From positions 40,865 to 84,401 of the forward strand of contig PAFU01000038.1 of NCBI GenBank assembly GCA_002704225.1: a stretch of 43,537 nucleotides of DNA. The letters run 5' to 3'. Position numbers and translations under genes: made by a program. How positions within the stretch are numbered: position 1 is the stretch's first letter; each line of letters opens with the position of its first letter. Shown here piece by piece: positions 9,286-18,107 of the stretch. The stretch is from Gammaproteobacteria bacterium. GTDB lineage: Bacteria; Pseudomonadota; Gammaproteobacteria; Pseudomonadales; Azotimanducaceae. The notes beneath the pieces were generated by a model, which was not told where the DNA came from, made no database searches, and was given only the letters and a program-made list of their open reading frames with translations.

Positions 9286-10521
9286 ATGACACCTATCGAC
9301 TTACTGATCAATCCCCACAGCATCCTACAAAGCACGCTGCCCGCGGAAGGCGGGCCGCCAGGCGTCAGCGCCCTATCCGGTATGGGACTCGCGATACAGG
9401 AACGCCATATCATCGCCCTTGATACACCGGCAAACCTCAGCGCCCAATATCAACCCCGTGAGACTCTGGATCTGCCCAACCATCTGCTGATCCCCGGACT
9501 GATCAATACCCAATGTCATGCACTGGGCATCGTCTCTCGGGGCCGTGCCGCCCCGTCAGACGTGTTCGCCGCGCCCTTGGCCCTTGAGCCAGACGGCAAC
9601 CCCGAGGCTTTCTCCGGCGATGAGCTGTTCGCTGCCGCGCAATTGGCGTTTACCGAAATGATGCTGGCGGGAACGACCACCTGCGCCGATTTATCGCCGT
9701 TTAGCGAAATTGTCGCAAAGGCCGCGGAAGCGGTGGGCATACACGCCCAAATCAGCGTGCCGGTCACAGACGAAGCCAATGCCTGGGCTGACAGCGCACA
9801 GCAGGGATTGGAGCGAGCACTTGCCCTGCACGATACCTACGCCCGCCATCCTCGCATTGGCATCGCTCTGGGCCTGCCGAACCTGGCACATATCGACCGT
9901 GACACCTTGGTTAAGGTAGCCATGTACGCCGAGGAACTTGGCCTGGCCGTGCAGGTATTGCTACACCCAACCCCGGCACATGCCTTGGCCATTGAGGGAC
10001 GTCATGGCTGCAGTGGTATCGCGCTACTGGAAAACGTCGGGCTACTGGGACCCAACCTACAGGCCGTGCACGTGAACGCACTGGACGACAGCGATGTCGA
10101 GCTGTTGCGGCGTTATCGCGTCGGGCTGGTACGCTGCCATCACCCCTTCGAACACCAAATGCGTCACTGGACGTGGATGAATCGCGAACAGTCCGTCGCC
10201 TTGGGCACCGGTGGTTACGGGCTGAACTACTACGCAGACCCCTTCAAAAGCATTGCCGCCCACGGCGTGTCAGGCCTTTATCACGCCACCCAAGGTGCAG
10301 CCCAAGTGATGGGGCTCGAGGAAAACATTGGTACCCTAGCCGCCGGCAAACTCGCAGATGTGGTCGCCCTAGACCTGCGCGTACTGGACGCACGAATTCA
10401 TGCCGATGCGGTGAGCGTCGATCTACCACAGTTGCTCACGCTCGGACGGGGCAATCAGGCGGTCACCGATGTCTGGGTAGCCGGTGTCAGGCGCGTCAAT
10501 GGCAGGCAACTCGTCGACTGA
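9286..10521 (+). CDS. MtaD-like amidohydrolase with degenerate metal site (probable pseudoenzyme)
   Basis: A 411-aa protein of the TRZ/ATZ amidohydrolase family, aligned by eye with 5'-methylthioadenosine/S-adenosylhomocysteine deaminases (MtaD) along its length: LLIPGLIN, LAGTTTCADL, ENVGLLGP, the GTxG turn and a C-terminal IGTLAAGKLADVVALD. Key residues are changed. The HxH motif is Q76-C-H78; the third metal ligand (His of the HxxE strand) is L225 and the adjacent catalytic Glu is P228; the last ligand Asp of GTDG is G309. H78 and H262 remain. This predicts loss of hydrolase chemistry (inference). Its place between gyrA and ubiG matches the mtaD position in Pseudomonas, without the companion mtnA. 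The reading frame is intact, so it is not a decayed pseudogene. Confidence 0.85.
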   Translation: MTPIDLLINPHSILQSTLPAEGGPPGVSALSGMGLAIQERHIIALDTPANLSAQYQPRETLDLPNHLLIPGLINTQCHALGIVSRGRAAPSDVFAAPLALEPDGNPEAFSGDELFAAAQLAFTEMMLAGTTTCADLSPFSEIVAKAAEAVGIHAQISVPVTDEANAWADSAQQGLERALALHDTYARHPRIGIALGLPNLAHIDRDTLVKVAMYAEELGLAVQVLLHPTPAHALAIEGRHGCSGIALLENVGLLGPNLQAVHVNALDDSDVELLRRYRVGLVRCHHPFEHQMRHWTWMNREQSVALGTGGYGLNYYADPFKSIAAHGVSGLYHATQGAAQVMGLEENIGTLAAGKLADVVALDLRVLDARIHADAVSVDLPQLLTLGRGNQAVTDVWVAGVRRVNGRQLVD

Positions 10522-10555
10522 GAGGACCGAGAAGCCTTCAGACCGTGAGTGCAAG

Positions 10556-11287
10556 CTAACCGCCGCGCAGTTCCTCAGCGTGAAATGGAAAGTCAGAGAC
10601 TGCCAACGCAGCGTCTCGAGCGGCAGAATCTGTTGAAAACTTCCCACGCTGCCCATCAGGTAGGCCCGTCGCTATCTGAGCCATCACCTGATCCCCATAG
10701 GCATCCAACTCGGCACGGCGCGCCTTACCCCCCACAGAGGCCTGCGGGGGAGCCATCGCCGGATGGAATTGGATTTTCACCCCGCGCCTTGGCCCGCCCA
10801 ACAAATCCTCCGCTCCGGTAATACTGATGGGCACGACGCTGGCCTGACTTTGCAGCGCGATGTACGCAAGCCCGGGCCGCGCCGGTCGCAGCAGACTGGC
10901 CCAACTGCCGCCTTCGGGGAAAATACCCAGCACGCCATCTTGCGCCAAGACACTCAACGACTGCTTGAACGTGGATCGACTGAAGCCGCCGCGATACGCA
11001 CGGATGAAACCCCACAGCTGAGGAATCATACGCGCCCACAGCGGAGAGTTTGGCCGGTTGGCACCACCGATAAACTCCACCATGCGAGGACTGGCGTAAA
11101 GCACTAAGGGTGGGTCGACAAAATTGAAATGGTTCGCCGCCAAAATGATCGGGCCGGATGCCGGCACATGTTCAGTGCCGACGACTTCCAGATCGCCGAA
11201 TATACGAATCAACCGGCCGGTTGCCGCCCGCAGCACAGCACGAGCGGCCCGCCTGCGTGGGTATTTCATGTGGTTCTTCGAGCCCAT
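10556..11287 (-). CDS. 1-acyl-sn-glycerol-3-phosphate acyltransferase family protein
   Basis: A PlsC-type lysophospholipid acyltransferase of about 243 aa. The catalytic HX4D box is NHFNFVD (H53-D58 from this start), with a downstream GIFPEGG motif for glycerol-phosphate binding. Likely membrane-associated and acting in phospholipid remodelling or synthesis, though this family also contains acyltransferases with other acceptors. The start is uncertain: ATG 11287 (MGSKNHMKYP) is used; GTG 11293 and ATG 11269 are alternatives and none has a strong SD. It is convergent with the amidohydrolase-like gene (34 bases apart). Confidence 0.85.
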   Translation of the reverse strand: MGSKNHMKYPRRRAARAVLRAATGRLIRIFGDLEVVGTEHVPASGPIILAANHFNFVDPPLVLYASPRMVEFIGGANRPNSPLWARMIPQLWGFIRAYRGGFSRSTFKQSLSVLAQDGVLGIFPEGGSWASLLRPARPGLAYIALQSQASVVPISITGAEDLLGGPRRGVKIQFHPAMAPPQASVGGKARRAELDAYGDQVMAQIATGLPDGQRGKFSTDSAARDAALAVSDFPFHAEELRGG

Positions 11288-11388
11288 CGACACACGCTAA
11301 CGGGGACAGGGCCGAATGGCAAAGCGATATCACCTCAGGGGTCAGGGTGAGCCCGTGCGTGCTTTACCCGTCCTAAGCAGTGGTCGGT

Positions 11389-12132
11389 CTAGACGCTTCC
11401 CAGTCTCAGTCGCTTGACATGGATGGTGGGCGCGCTTGGATGAACCGAAATGCCGACAAAACCCCCGGCTTGATTCAGCGGATGGGTTTCGACATCCAGC
11501 CCCTGCACGTGTTGGATCTCCAGCACGGTATACCGGCGGCGATACAGCCACGTGCGATTTTCAATCGCGGTAAGATCCGGATCGGGAGGCGTCTCTTGCG
11601 TGAACCCATAGAAGTAGAGTGTGAATCCGTAGGGCTCTACTGGCTGCACGCCGAGTGGTGTCATGCCCGCCGCCAGCAGGTCTGGTTCGACGCTCGCAAT
11701 GTCTGCGGTCCGCAAGGTCAGCAAACTGATGTGCGGCCCGCCCCCCAGCAGAGTTTTGTCCACGGACTGACTCGGGCGATCACCCTGAAACCAGTGTTCA
11801 ATCAACTCGACGGTAAAACCTTCTGGATCGGTTACGTGGGCGAGATAGCCCACATCACGGAACTGGTGAGGTACTGAAACCCGGGCACCCCTCGCCACAA
11901 GCTGCTGGTACGCCAGTTCAATGTTGGGCACTGAAACGGCGATTTTCCAATACAGATCCGAGGGTTGAGGCCGGTAGGAAGTTTCAGACTGCACGAACCT
12001 TAGGTTCATCTCGCGGTCACTGTATCCCAGACCGCCGCTGTCTTGGGTCGCCATACCCAAAACACGCCGATAGAACCCGCGCTGGGCATCAGGGCGCAGA
12101 GCCCGAAGCGCGAGAATGTGGAGCTTTGACAT
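11389..12132 (-). CDS. Two-domain VOC (glyoxalase/extradiol dioxygenase-like) protein
   Basis: A 247-aa protein with two vicinal-oxygen-chelate modules. The first (about 1-125) starts LHILALRALRPDAQRGFYRRVLGM and contains the metal-site strand YLAHVTDPEGFTVELIE; the second (about 130-240) starts GPHISLLTLRT. Such proteins include glyoxalases, extradiol dioxygenases and resistance proteins, and the substrate cannot be told from sequence. The ATG at 12132 has AAGG about eight bases upstream, so the upstream in-frame start at 12186 is rejected. It is divergent from ubiG. Confidence 0.8.
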   Translation of the reverse strand: MSKLHILALRALRPDAQRGFYRRVLGMATQDSGGLGYSDREMNLRFVQSETSYRPQPSDLYWKIAVSVPNIELAYQQLVARGARVSVPHQFRDVGYLAHVTDPEGFTVELIEHWFQGDRPSQSVDKTLLGGGPHISLLTLRTADIASVEPDLLAAGMTPLGVQPVEPYGFTLYFYGFTQETPPDPDLTAIENRTWLYRRRYTVLEIQHVQGLDVETHPLNQAGGFVGISVHPSAPTIHVKRLRLGSV

Positions 12133-12438
12133 GTTCGCCTTATGGATCTCAGCTGAAACTGTTAACGTACATGGCGTACCAGCCACTTTCTCGACGCAGC
12201 TACCGATGCTTGATGTCGGTCACACTGCGACTGTGAATCATCGATTAGCCGGCACTCTCTGCACTTACCGAACGTCCGAATGTGGGTGGCCAACCGGCCA
12301 AAACCCTGAGCAACCGACGCATCAATCCAGCACCCTCGGGCCTTCGAAGGTAGACTAGCCGTTGTTAGCCATCGCCTCACTGAGCTTGTAATTTGGACGA
12401 TCAGTGATTTAACTGCGCGGCCTGTAACGGAGACTTTC
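12133..12438. other. Intergenic region between VOC gene and ubiG
   Basis: This 306-base gap holds the divergent promoters of the VOC gene and ubiG. I see no convincing gene. A small hairpin TGGCC-AACC-GGCCA lies at 12287-12300 and a perfect palindrome CCTTCGAAGG at 12341-12350. A weak promoter-like pair TTGTAA, 17 bases, TTAACT precedes ubiG. Nothing else is recognisable. Confidence 0.6.
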
Positions 12439-13152
12439 ATGACCGAGCGCGACAACGTAGATCCAGAAGAGATTGAAAAGTTCAATGAGCTGGCTCATCG
12501 CTGGTGGGACCCCGAAGGCGACTTCAAACCCCTCCACGACATCAATCCGTGCCGTCTGAGCTACATTCAAGACAAAGCCGCCCTAGCCGCTGGCCCAACA
12601 CTGGATGTGGGTTGCGGTGGCGGCATTTTGGCGGAGTCCATTGCACGCTTGGGCCACGACACCACAGGCATCGACATGGCAGAGAAAGCCCTGGGCGTTG
12701 CCAAACTCCACGCCCTCGAAGATGACGTGCCCGTTCGCTACGAAGCCAGCACCGCCGAGCACTATGCGCGGTCAAATGCCGAACACTTTCGCACGGTGAC
12801 CTGTCTGGAAATGTTGGAACACGTGACCGACTTCGGCGAGACCGTCAAAGCCTGTGCCGCCCTAGCCCAGCCCGGCGGTGATTTGTTCTTCTCCACCATC
12901 AACCGCAATCCCAAGGCCTATGTGCTCCTGATCTTGGGTGCGGAATACGTGCTGAACATGCTGCCCCGAGGCACCCACGAATACAGTAAGTTCATCAAAC
13001 CGTCGGAATTGGCCAATGCCATCCGCGCTGCGGGTTTGGAACTGCAGGAAATTCGCGGCATGAGCTATAACCCAGTAACGCGTAAGGCGGCCCTGAACGA
13101 CAACACGTCGGCCAACTACATTGTGCATGCAAAAAAGCCCATCGCCGTCTAA
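12439..13152 (+). CDS. ubiG: Ubiquinone biosynthesis O-methyltransferase
   Basis: SAM-dependent enzyme carrying out both O-methylations of ubiquinone synthesis. The protein begins NVDPEEIEKFNELAHRWWDPEGDFKPLH, diagnostic of UbiG, with SAM motif I LDVGCGGGIL at residues 55-64 and the CLEMLEHV and STINRNPKAY segments. The length of 237 aa matches the E. coli protein (240). GGAG lies eight bases before the ATG. It is followed on the same strand by the yciK-type SDR, as in Pseudomonas, but the phosphatase gene (mupP) that I recall between them is absent. The ubiquinone pathway suggests aerobic respiration. Confidence 0.96.
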   Translation: MTERDNVDPEEIEKFNELAHRWWDPEGDFKPLHDINPCRLSYIQDKAALAAGPTLDVGCGGGILAESIARLGHDTTGIDMAEKALGVAKLHALEDDVPVRYEASTAEHYARSNAEHFRTVTCLEMLEHVTDFGETVKACAALAQPGGDLFFSTINRNPKAYVLLILGAEYVLNMLPRGTHEYSKFIKPSELANAIRAAGLELQEIRGMSYNPVTRKAALNDNTSANYIVHAKKPIAV

Positions 13153-13192
13153 TACACCCTCACCGTCCATCGATCAGCGAATCACACCAACT

Positions 13193-14047
13193 ATGAATCC
13201 ATCACCCGACACCATTGCCGAACACCTAAACCACTATCCAGAGCTTGCGGAGCAGGCCAAAGACTGGAGACATCACTTCGCAACCGATGCGCTGAGCGGC
13301 AAGGTCATATTGATCACCGGTGCCGGCGATGGCCTCGGTGCCGCCACAGCCAAAACCTACGCAAGCTTTGGTGCCACCGTGATACTGCTTGGAAAAACAC
13401 GAGAAAAGCTGGAAGCGGTCAACGATTGGATCAGCAAAAACACATCGACTCAGCCTGTCATCGTGCCCTGTGATCTGGAGACTCTGGATCTGGAGACCGC
13501 GGGCAACTTGGCGGATTCCATTGGCGACGCCTTCGGCACCTTGGACGGCATCGTTCACCATGCCTCGCGTCTGGGGCCGCGAGCACCGCTGGCCCACTAT
13601 CCAAACGATGAGTGGCAGAAGGTAATGCAAATCAATGTGAACGCTGTATTTCTGCTGAATCACGCCCTGTTTAGCCTCTTGGACGCAAGCAATCGGGCCT
13701 GTGTTATTCACACATCGTCCAGCGTTGGACGTGAAGGCCGCGCCTATTGGGGTGCCTATGCGGCATCAAAGTTCGCTCTGGAGGGGCTGAGTCAAGTGTT
13801 GGCAGACGAAACGGAAGTCGCTGGCCGCATCAAGGTGTTCAGCGTCAACCCCGGAGGCACGCGTACCGCCATGCGTCGCGACGCCTATCCACTGGAAGAT
13901 CCCCTCTCACTGCCCACCCCCGAGGCTCGTATGGAGTTGTTTTTACTGTTGCAAAGCCCGGTAGACGAAGGCGGTGAGACGGTGGAATTTGTGACAGGAC
14001 AGCAACTGGATTGCCGGGACTGGCAAGGCAACGTACAGCGCGCTTAA
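13193..14047 (+). CDS. yciK: YciK-type short-chain dehydrogenase/reductase
   Basis: SDR-family oxidoreductase of 284 aa, cytoplasmic, of unknown physiological substrate. The nucleotide-binding motif TGAGDGLG is at 42-49, the catalytic serine lies in HTSSSVG (about 173-179) and YxxxK is Y189-K193. An N-terminal extension of about 35 residues before the Rossmann fold and the NPGGTRTAMRRDA segment are typical of YciK. The usual NAG-like motif after beta-4 reads VHHAS, with His in place of the expected Asn. The start ATG 13193 lies 40 bases after ubiG; an upstream in-frame ATG would overlap ubiG and is rejected. Confidence 0.9.
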   Translation: MNPSPDTIAEHLNHYPELAEQAKDWRHHFATDALSGKVILITGAGDGLGAATAKTYASFGATVILLGKTREKLEAVNDWISKNTSTQPVIVPCDLETLDLETAGNLADSIGDAFGTLDGIVHHASRLGPRAPLAHYPNDEWQKVMQINVNAVFLLNHALFSLLDASNRACVIHTSSSVGREGRAYWGAYAASKFALEGLSQVLADETEVAGRIKVFSVNPGGTRTAMRRDAYPLEDPLSLPTPEARMELFLLLQSPVDEGGETVEFVTGQQLDCRDWQGNVQRA

Positions 14048-14051
14048 GCGG

Positions 14052-14945
14052 CTAGCCTTCCTTAGCTCGGCGTGATTGCTTCTCCAGCTTCGGATAGGGA
14101 ATCAAGCAACTGGTCTTGGCCACTTTGGAACGTTTGACCTTTTGCAGCGATCCCTGGGCTCGGGCCAAACCAAGCATCTTGTAGAGCGCCTTTAAATCAT
14201 CGGTATCCATAGATGCCCAATGGCCTACGGTCAACCACGACGGCAAAATGACGGGCCCGTAGCGCACGCGCTTGAGACGGCTTACCGTACAGCCCGCACT
14301 ATCGAACAAACGCCGCACCTCACGGTTTCGACCCTCCAGCAGTGCCACGTGATACCAGAAATTCGATTCACTGCCGTTGTAAAAACGGATGTCGCTGAAG
14401 CGCATGGTTTCACCTTCGATCTCAACCCCGGCCTTGAGCTGCGCAATTTCATGATCTTCCAGTTTTTTGTTCACGCGCACGGCGTATTCGCGATCCAGAC
14501 CCGTAGACGGGTGCATCATTCGATGCGCCAATGCCCCGTCGTTGGTCACCAACAGCAACCCCGTGGTTTGGATATCCAACCGGCCTACGCTAATCCAGCG
14601 TCCACCCTGCAGACGCGGAAGCTGTTCAAAAATCGTACTGCGCCCTTCCGGATCTCGGCGACTACAGACCAAGCCTGCCGCCTTGTTCAGCACCAGTACC
14701 TGAGGTACCTGCGCACCACCGGTTTCAATGGCTGTACCGTCAACGACGATTTCCTCGGCAGCAGTCACTCGCTGCCCCAAGTGGGCAACCTCGCCATTCA
14801 CCGTGACACGACCGGCAGCGATCAGTTCTTCGATCTGCCGACGCGATCCGCGACCGCTCGCTGCGATGACTTTCTGCAGTTTTTGCGATTCGTCCGACGC
14901 GGGCTTGGACGTACTCTTGGTGTTATCTGGCTGCCTTGGCCTCAT
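14052..14945 (-). CDS. rluB: 23S rRNA pseudouridine(2605) synthase
   Basis: RsuA/RluB-family pseudouridine synthase. An N-terminal S4 RNA-binding domain (about residues 20-70, KLQKVIAASGRGSRRQIEELI) is followed by the catalytic domain with D124 in GRLDIQTTGLLL; NREVRRLFDSAG is also conserved. RluB is preferred over RsuA or RluE because of the scpA-scpB-rluB gene order and the basic C-terminal tail. It is 297 aa. Its ATG overlaps the scpB stop by four bases (ATGA), so translation is probably coupled. It is convergent with yciK, four bases away. Confidence 0.93.
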   Translation of the reverse strand: MRPRQPDNTKSTSKPASDESQKLQKVIAASGRGSRRQIEELIAAGRVTVNGEVAHLGQRVTAAEEIVVDGTAIETGGAQVPQVLVLNKAAGLVCSRRDPEGRSTIFEQLPRLQGGRWISVGRLDIQTTGLLLVTNDGALAHRMMHPSTGLDREYAVRVNKKLEDHEIAQLKAGVEIEGETMRFSDIRFYNGSESNFWYHVALLEGRNREVRRLFDSAGCTVSRLKRVRYGPVILPSWLTVGHWASMDTDDLKALYKMLGLARAQGSLQKVKRSKVAKTSCLIPYPKLEKQSRRAKEG

Positions 14946-15814
14946 GAGTGGGTCTCTGGCTCCGCATCGCCGGTGGCCTCTGTTTGTGAGCTTTCAGCGA
15001 GTAGGTGTTCGGTGGCCAAGGCTTCTTCAGCCGGCGCGTCCATCCCTTCAGCCTCAGAAGCAGCCACCTCGTGAACGACAGTGCCATCGGGGGGGGTTTC
15101 GCCAGACGCTGGATCTGCGGCGGCATCAGACGTTTCTGATGGGGCCGCATCATCGGTCTGCCCGGCGTTGTCGTCGGCCACCAAGGTTGGTTCGATCATC
15201 GCTTTGATTTCTTCCAGCGGCGGCAGCTCTTCAAGCTTGTTCAGATTGAAGTAGTCCAAAAATGCCTTGGTGGTGCCGTACATGGACGGTCGGCCCGGTG
15301 CTTCGCGCTGGCCGACCACTCGAATCCAGTCGCGTTCGAGCAACGTTCGCATAATGTTTTGACTGACGCTGACGCCACGAACTTGCTCAATATCACCCCG
15401 AGTGACCGGCTGTTTATAGGCGACCAAGGCCAGAGTCTCGAGCAGCGCACGGGTATAGCGCGGCGGTTTTTCTTCCCACAAACGGCTAACCCACGGGCTG
15501 AGGTCTTGTCGTGTTTGGTAGCGGTAACCGGAGGACACTTTTTGCAGGGTCACGCCGCGACCGTCACAGGCATCCTGCAGCGTTTCTAGGGCGGTACGTA
15601 TCTGCTTACGCCCCTCTTCTTCGTCCAGCTCACCCAGGGTGAACAGCCGAAACAAGTTGTCGACGGTCAGCGGGCCCTCTGAAGCCAACAAAGCAGCTTC
15701 GATAATTTGGGCAATGGTCTCGGGCGCCATGGCCTGAGCACCTATATTTTGATCGCGCTCTACCTCGGTAGCGGGTGTTGTATTTTTTGCGTCTGGGGCC
15801 TGTTCTTCAGCCAT
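14942..15814 (-). CDS. scpB: Segregation and condensation protein B
   Basis: Subunit of the SMC-ScpAB condensin-like complex that organises the chromosome. Two winged-helix domains lie at about residues 30-190, with LLASEGPLTVDNLFRLF and LALVAYKQPVTRGDIEQVRGV typical of ScpB. A long acidic, Ala/Glu/Asp-rich tail (about 195-290) follows and is probably disordered. The ATG at 15814 shares its first base with the scpA stop and has GGAGAG upstream; an adjacent TTG at 15817 is less likely. Presence of ScpAB implies SMC rather than MukBEF in this organism. Confidence 0.93.
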   Translation of the reverse strand: MAEEQAPDAKNTTPATEVERDQNIGAQAMAPETIAQIIEAALLASEGPLTVDNLFRLFTLGELDEEEGRKQIRTALETLQDACDGRGVTLQKVSSGYRYQTRQDLSPWVSRLWEEKPPRYTRALLETLALVAYKQPVTRGDIEQVRGVSVSQNIMRTLLERDWIRVVGQREAPGRPSMYGTTKAFLDYFNLNKLEELPPLEEIKAMIEPTLVADDNAGQTDDAAPSETSDAAADPASGETPPDGTVVHEVAASEAEGMDAPAEEALATEHLLAESSQTEATGDAEPETHS

Positions 15815-16764
15815 CAAGAGCTCTCCGGTCGTATTTCTTCGTCTGATTCGGTACCTGACGATTCAGCAAATGCCTCTTCCGGGGACGGCCCACCGTACTG
15901 TGCATCCAGGTCAACGTTGTCGCGAATACCCTGTTTGGCGTTTTTTCCGACTCGTACATGAATGGGTGCAAACGGCTCTGCCTGCACAAAATCCACCAAG
16001 GATTCGCGAATCAACTCCATGATGGCGAGAAAGGTCACGACGACGCCCAGCCGACCCTCTTCCGCCAAAAACAATTCATTGAAGCCGATAAACCCTTCGC
16101 CCCGGTTCACACGAGACAAAATGTCACCCATACGTTCGCGCACGGACAGGGGCTCGAACTTCACCTCGTGTTTGGTGAACAGCTCGGCTCGCCGCAGCAC
16201 TTGGGACAGCGACAAAAGCACTTCGCGCAAATCCACATCGGGCTCGCCATGCTGACGCACCAGTTTGGGTTTACTGGCACCGGCAACGAACAGATCTCGT
16301 TCGATGCGAGGCAACGCGTTCAAATCTTCCGCTGCGGTCTTTACCTGCTCGTATTCCTGCAAACGCCGGATCAGTTCCGATCGTGGGTCGTCCTCATCTT
16401 CAAATTCTTCGGGACGTGGCAGAAGCATGCGGGATTTAATTTCAGCCAGCATGGCGGCCATCAGCAAATATTCAGCCGCCAGTTCCAGCTGAAGAGCCTG
16501 CATCAGTTCGATGTAGCTCATGTACTGAGCCGTAATCACCGACACCTGCACCTGCAAAATATCGAGATTCTGACGACGTATCAGGTACAACAACAGATCC
16601 AAGGGCCCTTCGAAGGTTTCAAGAAACACTTCCAACGCTTCCGGTGGAATATAGAGGTCCTTGGGGAGTTGCTGAATTTCCTCGCCGGCCACCAAGGCGA
16701 TGGTTTCTTGATTGATCGCCCGTGCCTCACTGAGTTTGCTCGGCTGAGCCTGGGCGTTATCCAT
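15814..16764 (-). CDS. scpA: Segregation and condensation protein A
   Basis: Kleisin subunit bridging the SMC heads. The N-terminal FEGPLDLLLYLIRRQNLDILQV is the ScpA signature; YLLMAAMLAEIKSRMLLPRP follows. A C-terminal winged helix (VVVTFLAIMELIRESLVDFVQAEPFAPIHV) binds the SMC head. The start is set at ATG 16764 because AGGAAG sits upstream; the longer GTG start (16791) lacks one. It is 316 aa, with a negatively charged tail. It lies 33 bases downstream of trpS on the same strand and overlaps scpB. Confidence 0.93.
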   Translation of the reverse strand: MDNAQAQPSKLSEARAINQETIALVAGEEIQQLPKDLYIPPEALEVFLETFEGPLDLLLYLIRRQNLDILQVQVSVITAQYMSYIELMQALQLELAAEYLLMAAMLAEIKSRMLLPRPEEFEDEDDPRSELIRRLQEYEQVKTAAEDLNALPRIERDLFVAGASKPKLVRQHGEPDVDLREVLLSLSQVLRRAELFTKHEVKFEPLSVRERMGDILSRVNRGEGFIGFNELFLAEEGRLGVVVTFLAIMELIRESLVDFVQAEPFAPIHVRVGKNAKQGIRDNVDLDAQYGGPSPEEAFAESSGTESDEEIRPESS

Positions 16765-16797
16765 ACCGCACTTCCTGACCGTTGATTTCACCGCTCA

Positions 16798-18012
16798 TTA
16801 CCGGCCTCCAATGCCAACCGCAGCCTTCACTTCTTCCATGGTCTCACGTGCAACAGCACGCGCTTTCTCAGAGCCCTCAGCAATCACTGCGTGGACCAGA
16901 TCCGGATCGTCCTCAAATTGCACCGCACGCTGACGAATGATCTCTTGCTCGCTATTGATGGAATCAATCAAGGGTTGCTTGCAGTCAACGCAGCCGATGC
17001 CGGCGGTTTTACACCCCTCTGTGGCCCACTGACGTACGTCGTCATCGCTATAAACTTCATGCAGGGCAAATACCGGACAATTGTCAGGATTACCCGGATC
17101 GTTACGCCGTACTCGGGCTGGGTCTGTCTGCATGGTCCGTATCTTACTTTCCACGGATGCGGGATCTTCCCGCAAACCGATGGTGTTGTTGTAAGACTTC
17201 GACATCTTCTCGCCGTCCAAGCCCGGCATTTTTGACTGCTCCGCCAGCATGGACTGCGGTTCCGGCAAAATGATGCGACCACTGCCTTCCAAGTAACCGA
17301 ACAACCGCTCGGTGTCGCCGATTGACAGATTCTGCTGCTCCGCCAGCAAGGCACGAGCCCGTTCCAGGGCTTCGGCATCACCGCGCTCCTGATACTCTCG
17401 GCGCAGTTCAACGTAGAGACGGGCCGCTTTCTTACCCATCTTCTTCACCGCCGCTTCGGCCTGTTCTTCGAAACCCGGCTCTCGACCATAGACATGATTG
17501 AAGCGTCGGGCGATTTCGCGGGTGAGCTCAACATGAGCCACTTGGTCGGCACCCACCGGCACACGGCCCGCTCGATAGATCAATATGTCTGCAGCCTGCA
17601 GCAGGGGATAACCCAAGAAACCGTAAGTCGCCAAGTCTCGGTCATGGAGTTTCTGCTGTTGGTCCTTATAGGAGGGGACACGCTCCAACCACGCCAATGG
17701 CGCAATCATCGAGAGCATCAAATGAAGCTCAGCATGCTCGGGCACCTTGCTTTGCACGAACACCGTTGCCGCGCCGGGATTCACACCCGCGGCCAGCCAA
17801 TCGACAACCGTTTCGAACGAAAACTGATCGATGGATTCCGAATGTTCGTAGTTGGTGGTCAGGGCATGATAATCCGCTACAAAAAAGAAGCACTCATACT
17901 CATGTTGCAACTGCACCCAATTGTTTAGCACGCCGTGTAAATGGCCTAAATGCAGACGGCCAGTGGGCCGCATCCCCGACACGATGCGTTGATTTGAATC
18001 GTTGCTACTCAA
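16798..18012 (-). CDS. trpS: Tryptophan--tRNA ligase
   Basis: Charges tRNA-Trp. Class I signatures: HLGH at residues 21-24 (RPTGRLHLGHLHG) and KMSKS at 269-273. It belongs to the longer TrpRS type, with an insert of about 70 residues (GREPGFEEQAEAAVKK onward) before KMSKS, as in pseudomonads. The family N-terminus (QRIVSGMRPTG) and an AAGGA eight bases upstream point to the TTG at 18012 as the start; an ATG at 18057 would add 15 untypical residues. It is 404 aa. It is upstream of scpA in the same direction. Confidence 0.93.
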   Translation of the reverse strand: MSSNDSNQRIVSGMRPTGRLHLGHLHGVLNNWVQLQHEYECFFFVADYHALTTNYEHSESIDQFSFETVVDWLAAGVNPGAATVFVQSKVPEHAELHLMLSMIAPLAWLERVPSYKDQQQKLHDRDLATYGFLGYPLLQAADILIYRAGRVPVGADQVAHVELTREIARRFNHVYGREPGFEEQAEAAVKKMGKKAARLYVELRREYQERGDAEALERARALLAEQQNLSIGDTERLFGYLEGSGRIILPEPQSMLAEQSKMPGLDGEKMSKSYNNTIGLREDPASVESKIRTMQTDPARVRRNDPGNPDNCPVFALHEVYSDDDVRQWATEGCKTAGIGCVDCKQPLIDSINSEQEIIRQRAVQFEDDPDLVHAVIAEGSEKARAVARETMEEVKAAVGIGGR

Positions 18013-18107
18013 GCAAAGGTCCTTTTGTTTCTCCGATGCGCCAGTATAGAGACACATGACCTCCGATGGCAGGCATTTCGGGACACGAGTTCGCCTTCAG
18101 ACATCCA

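Noticed and set aside
12162-12485. A 107-codon minus-strand frame in the VOC-ubiG gap
   Set aside because: It runs over the ubiG start, has no RBS or recognisable feature, and the region is better read as a divergent promoter region.
15958-16785. Plus-strand open frame of 275 codons opposite scpA
   Set aside because: Antisense to a clear ScpA; composition (Gln/His/Phe-rich) is that of a reverse-complement shadow.
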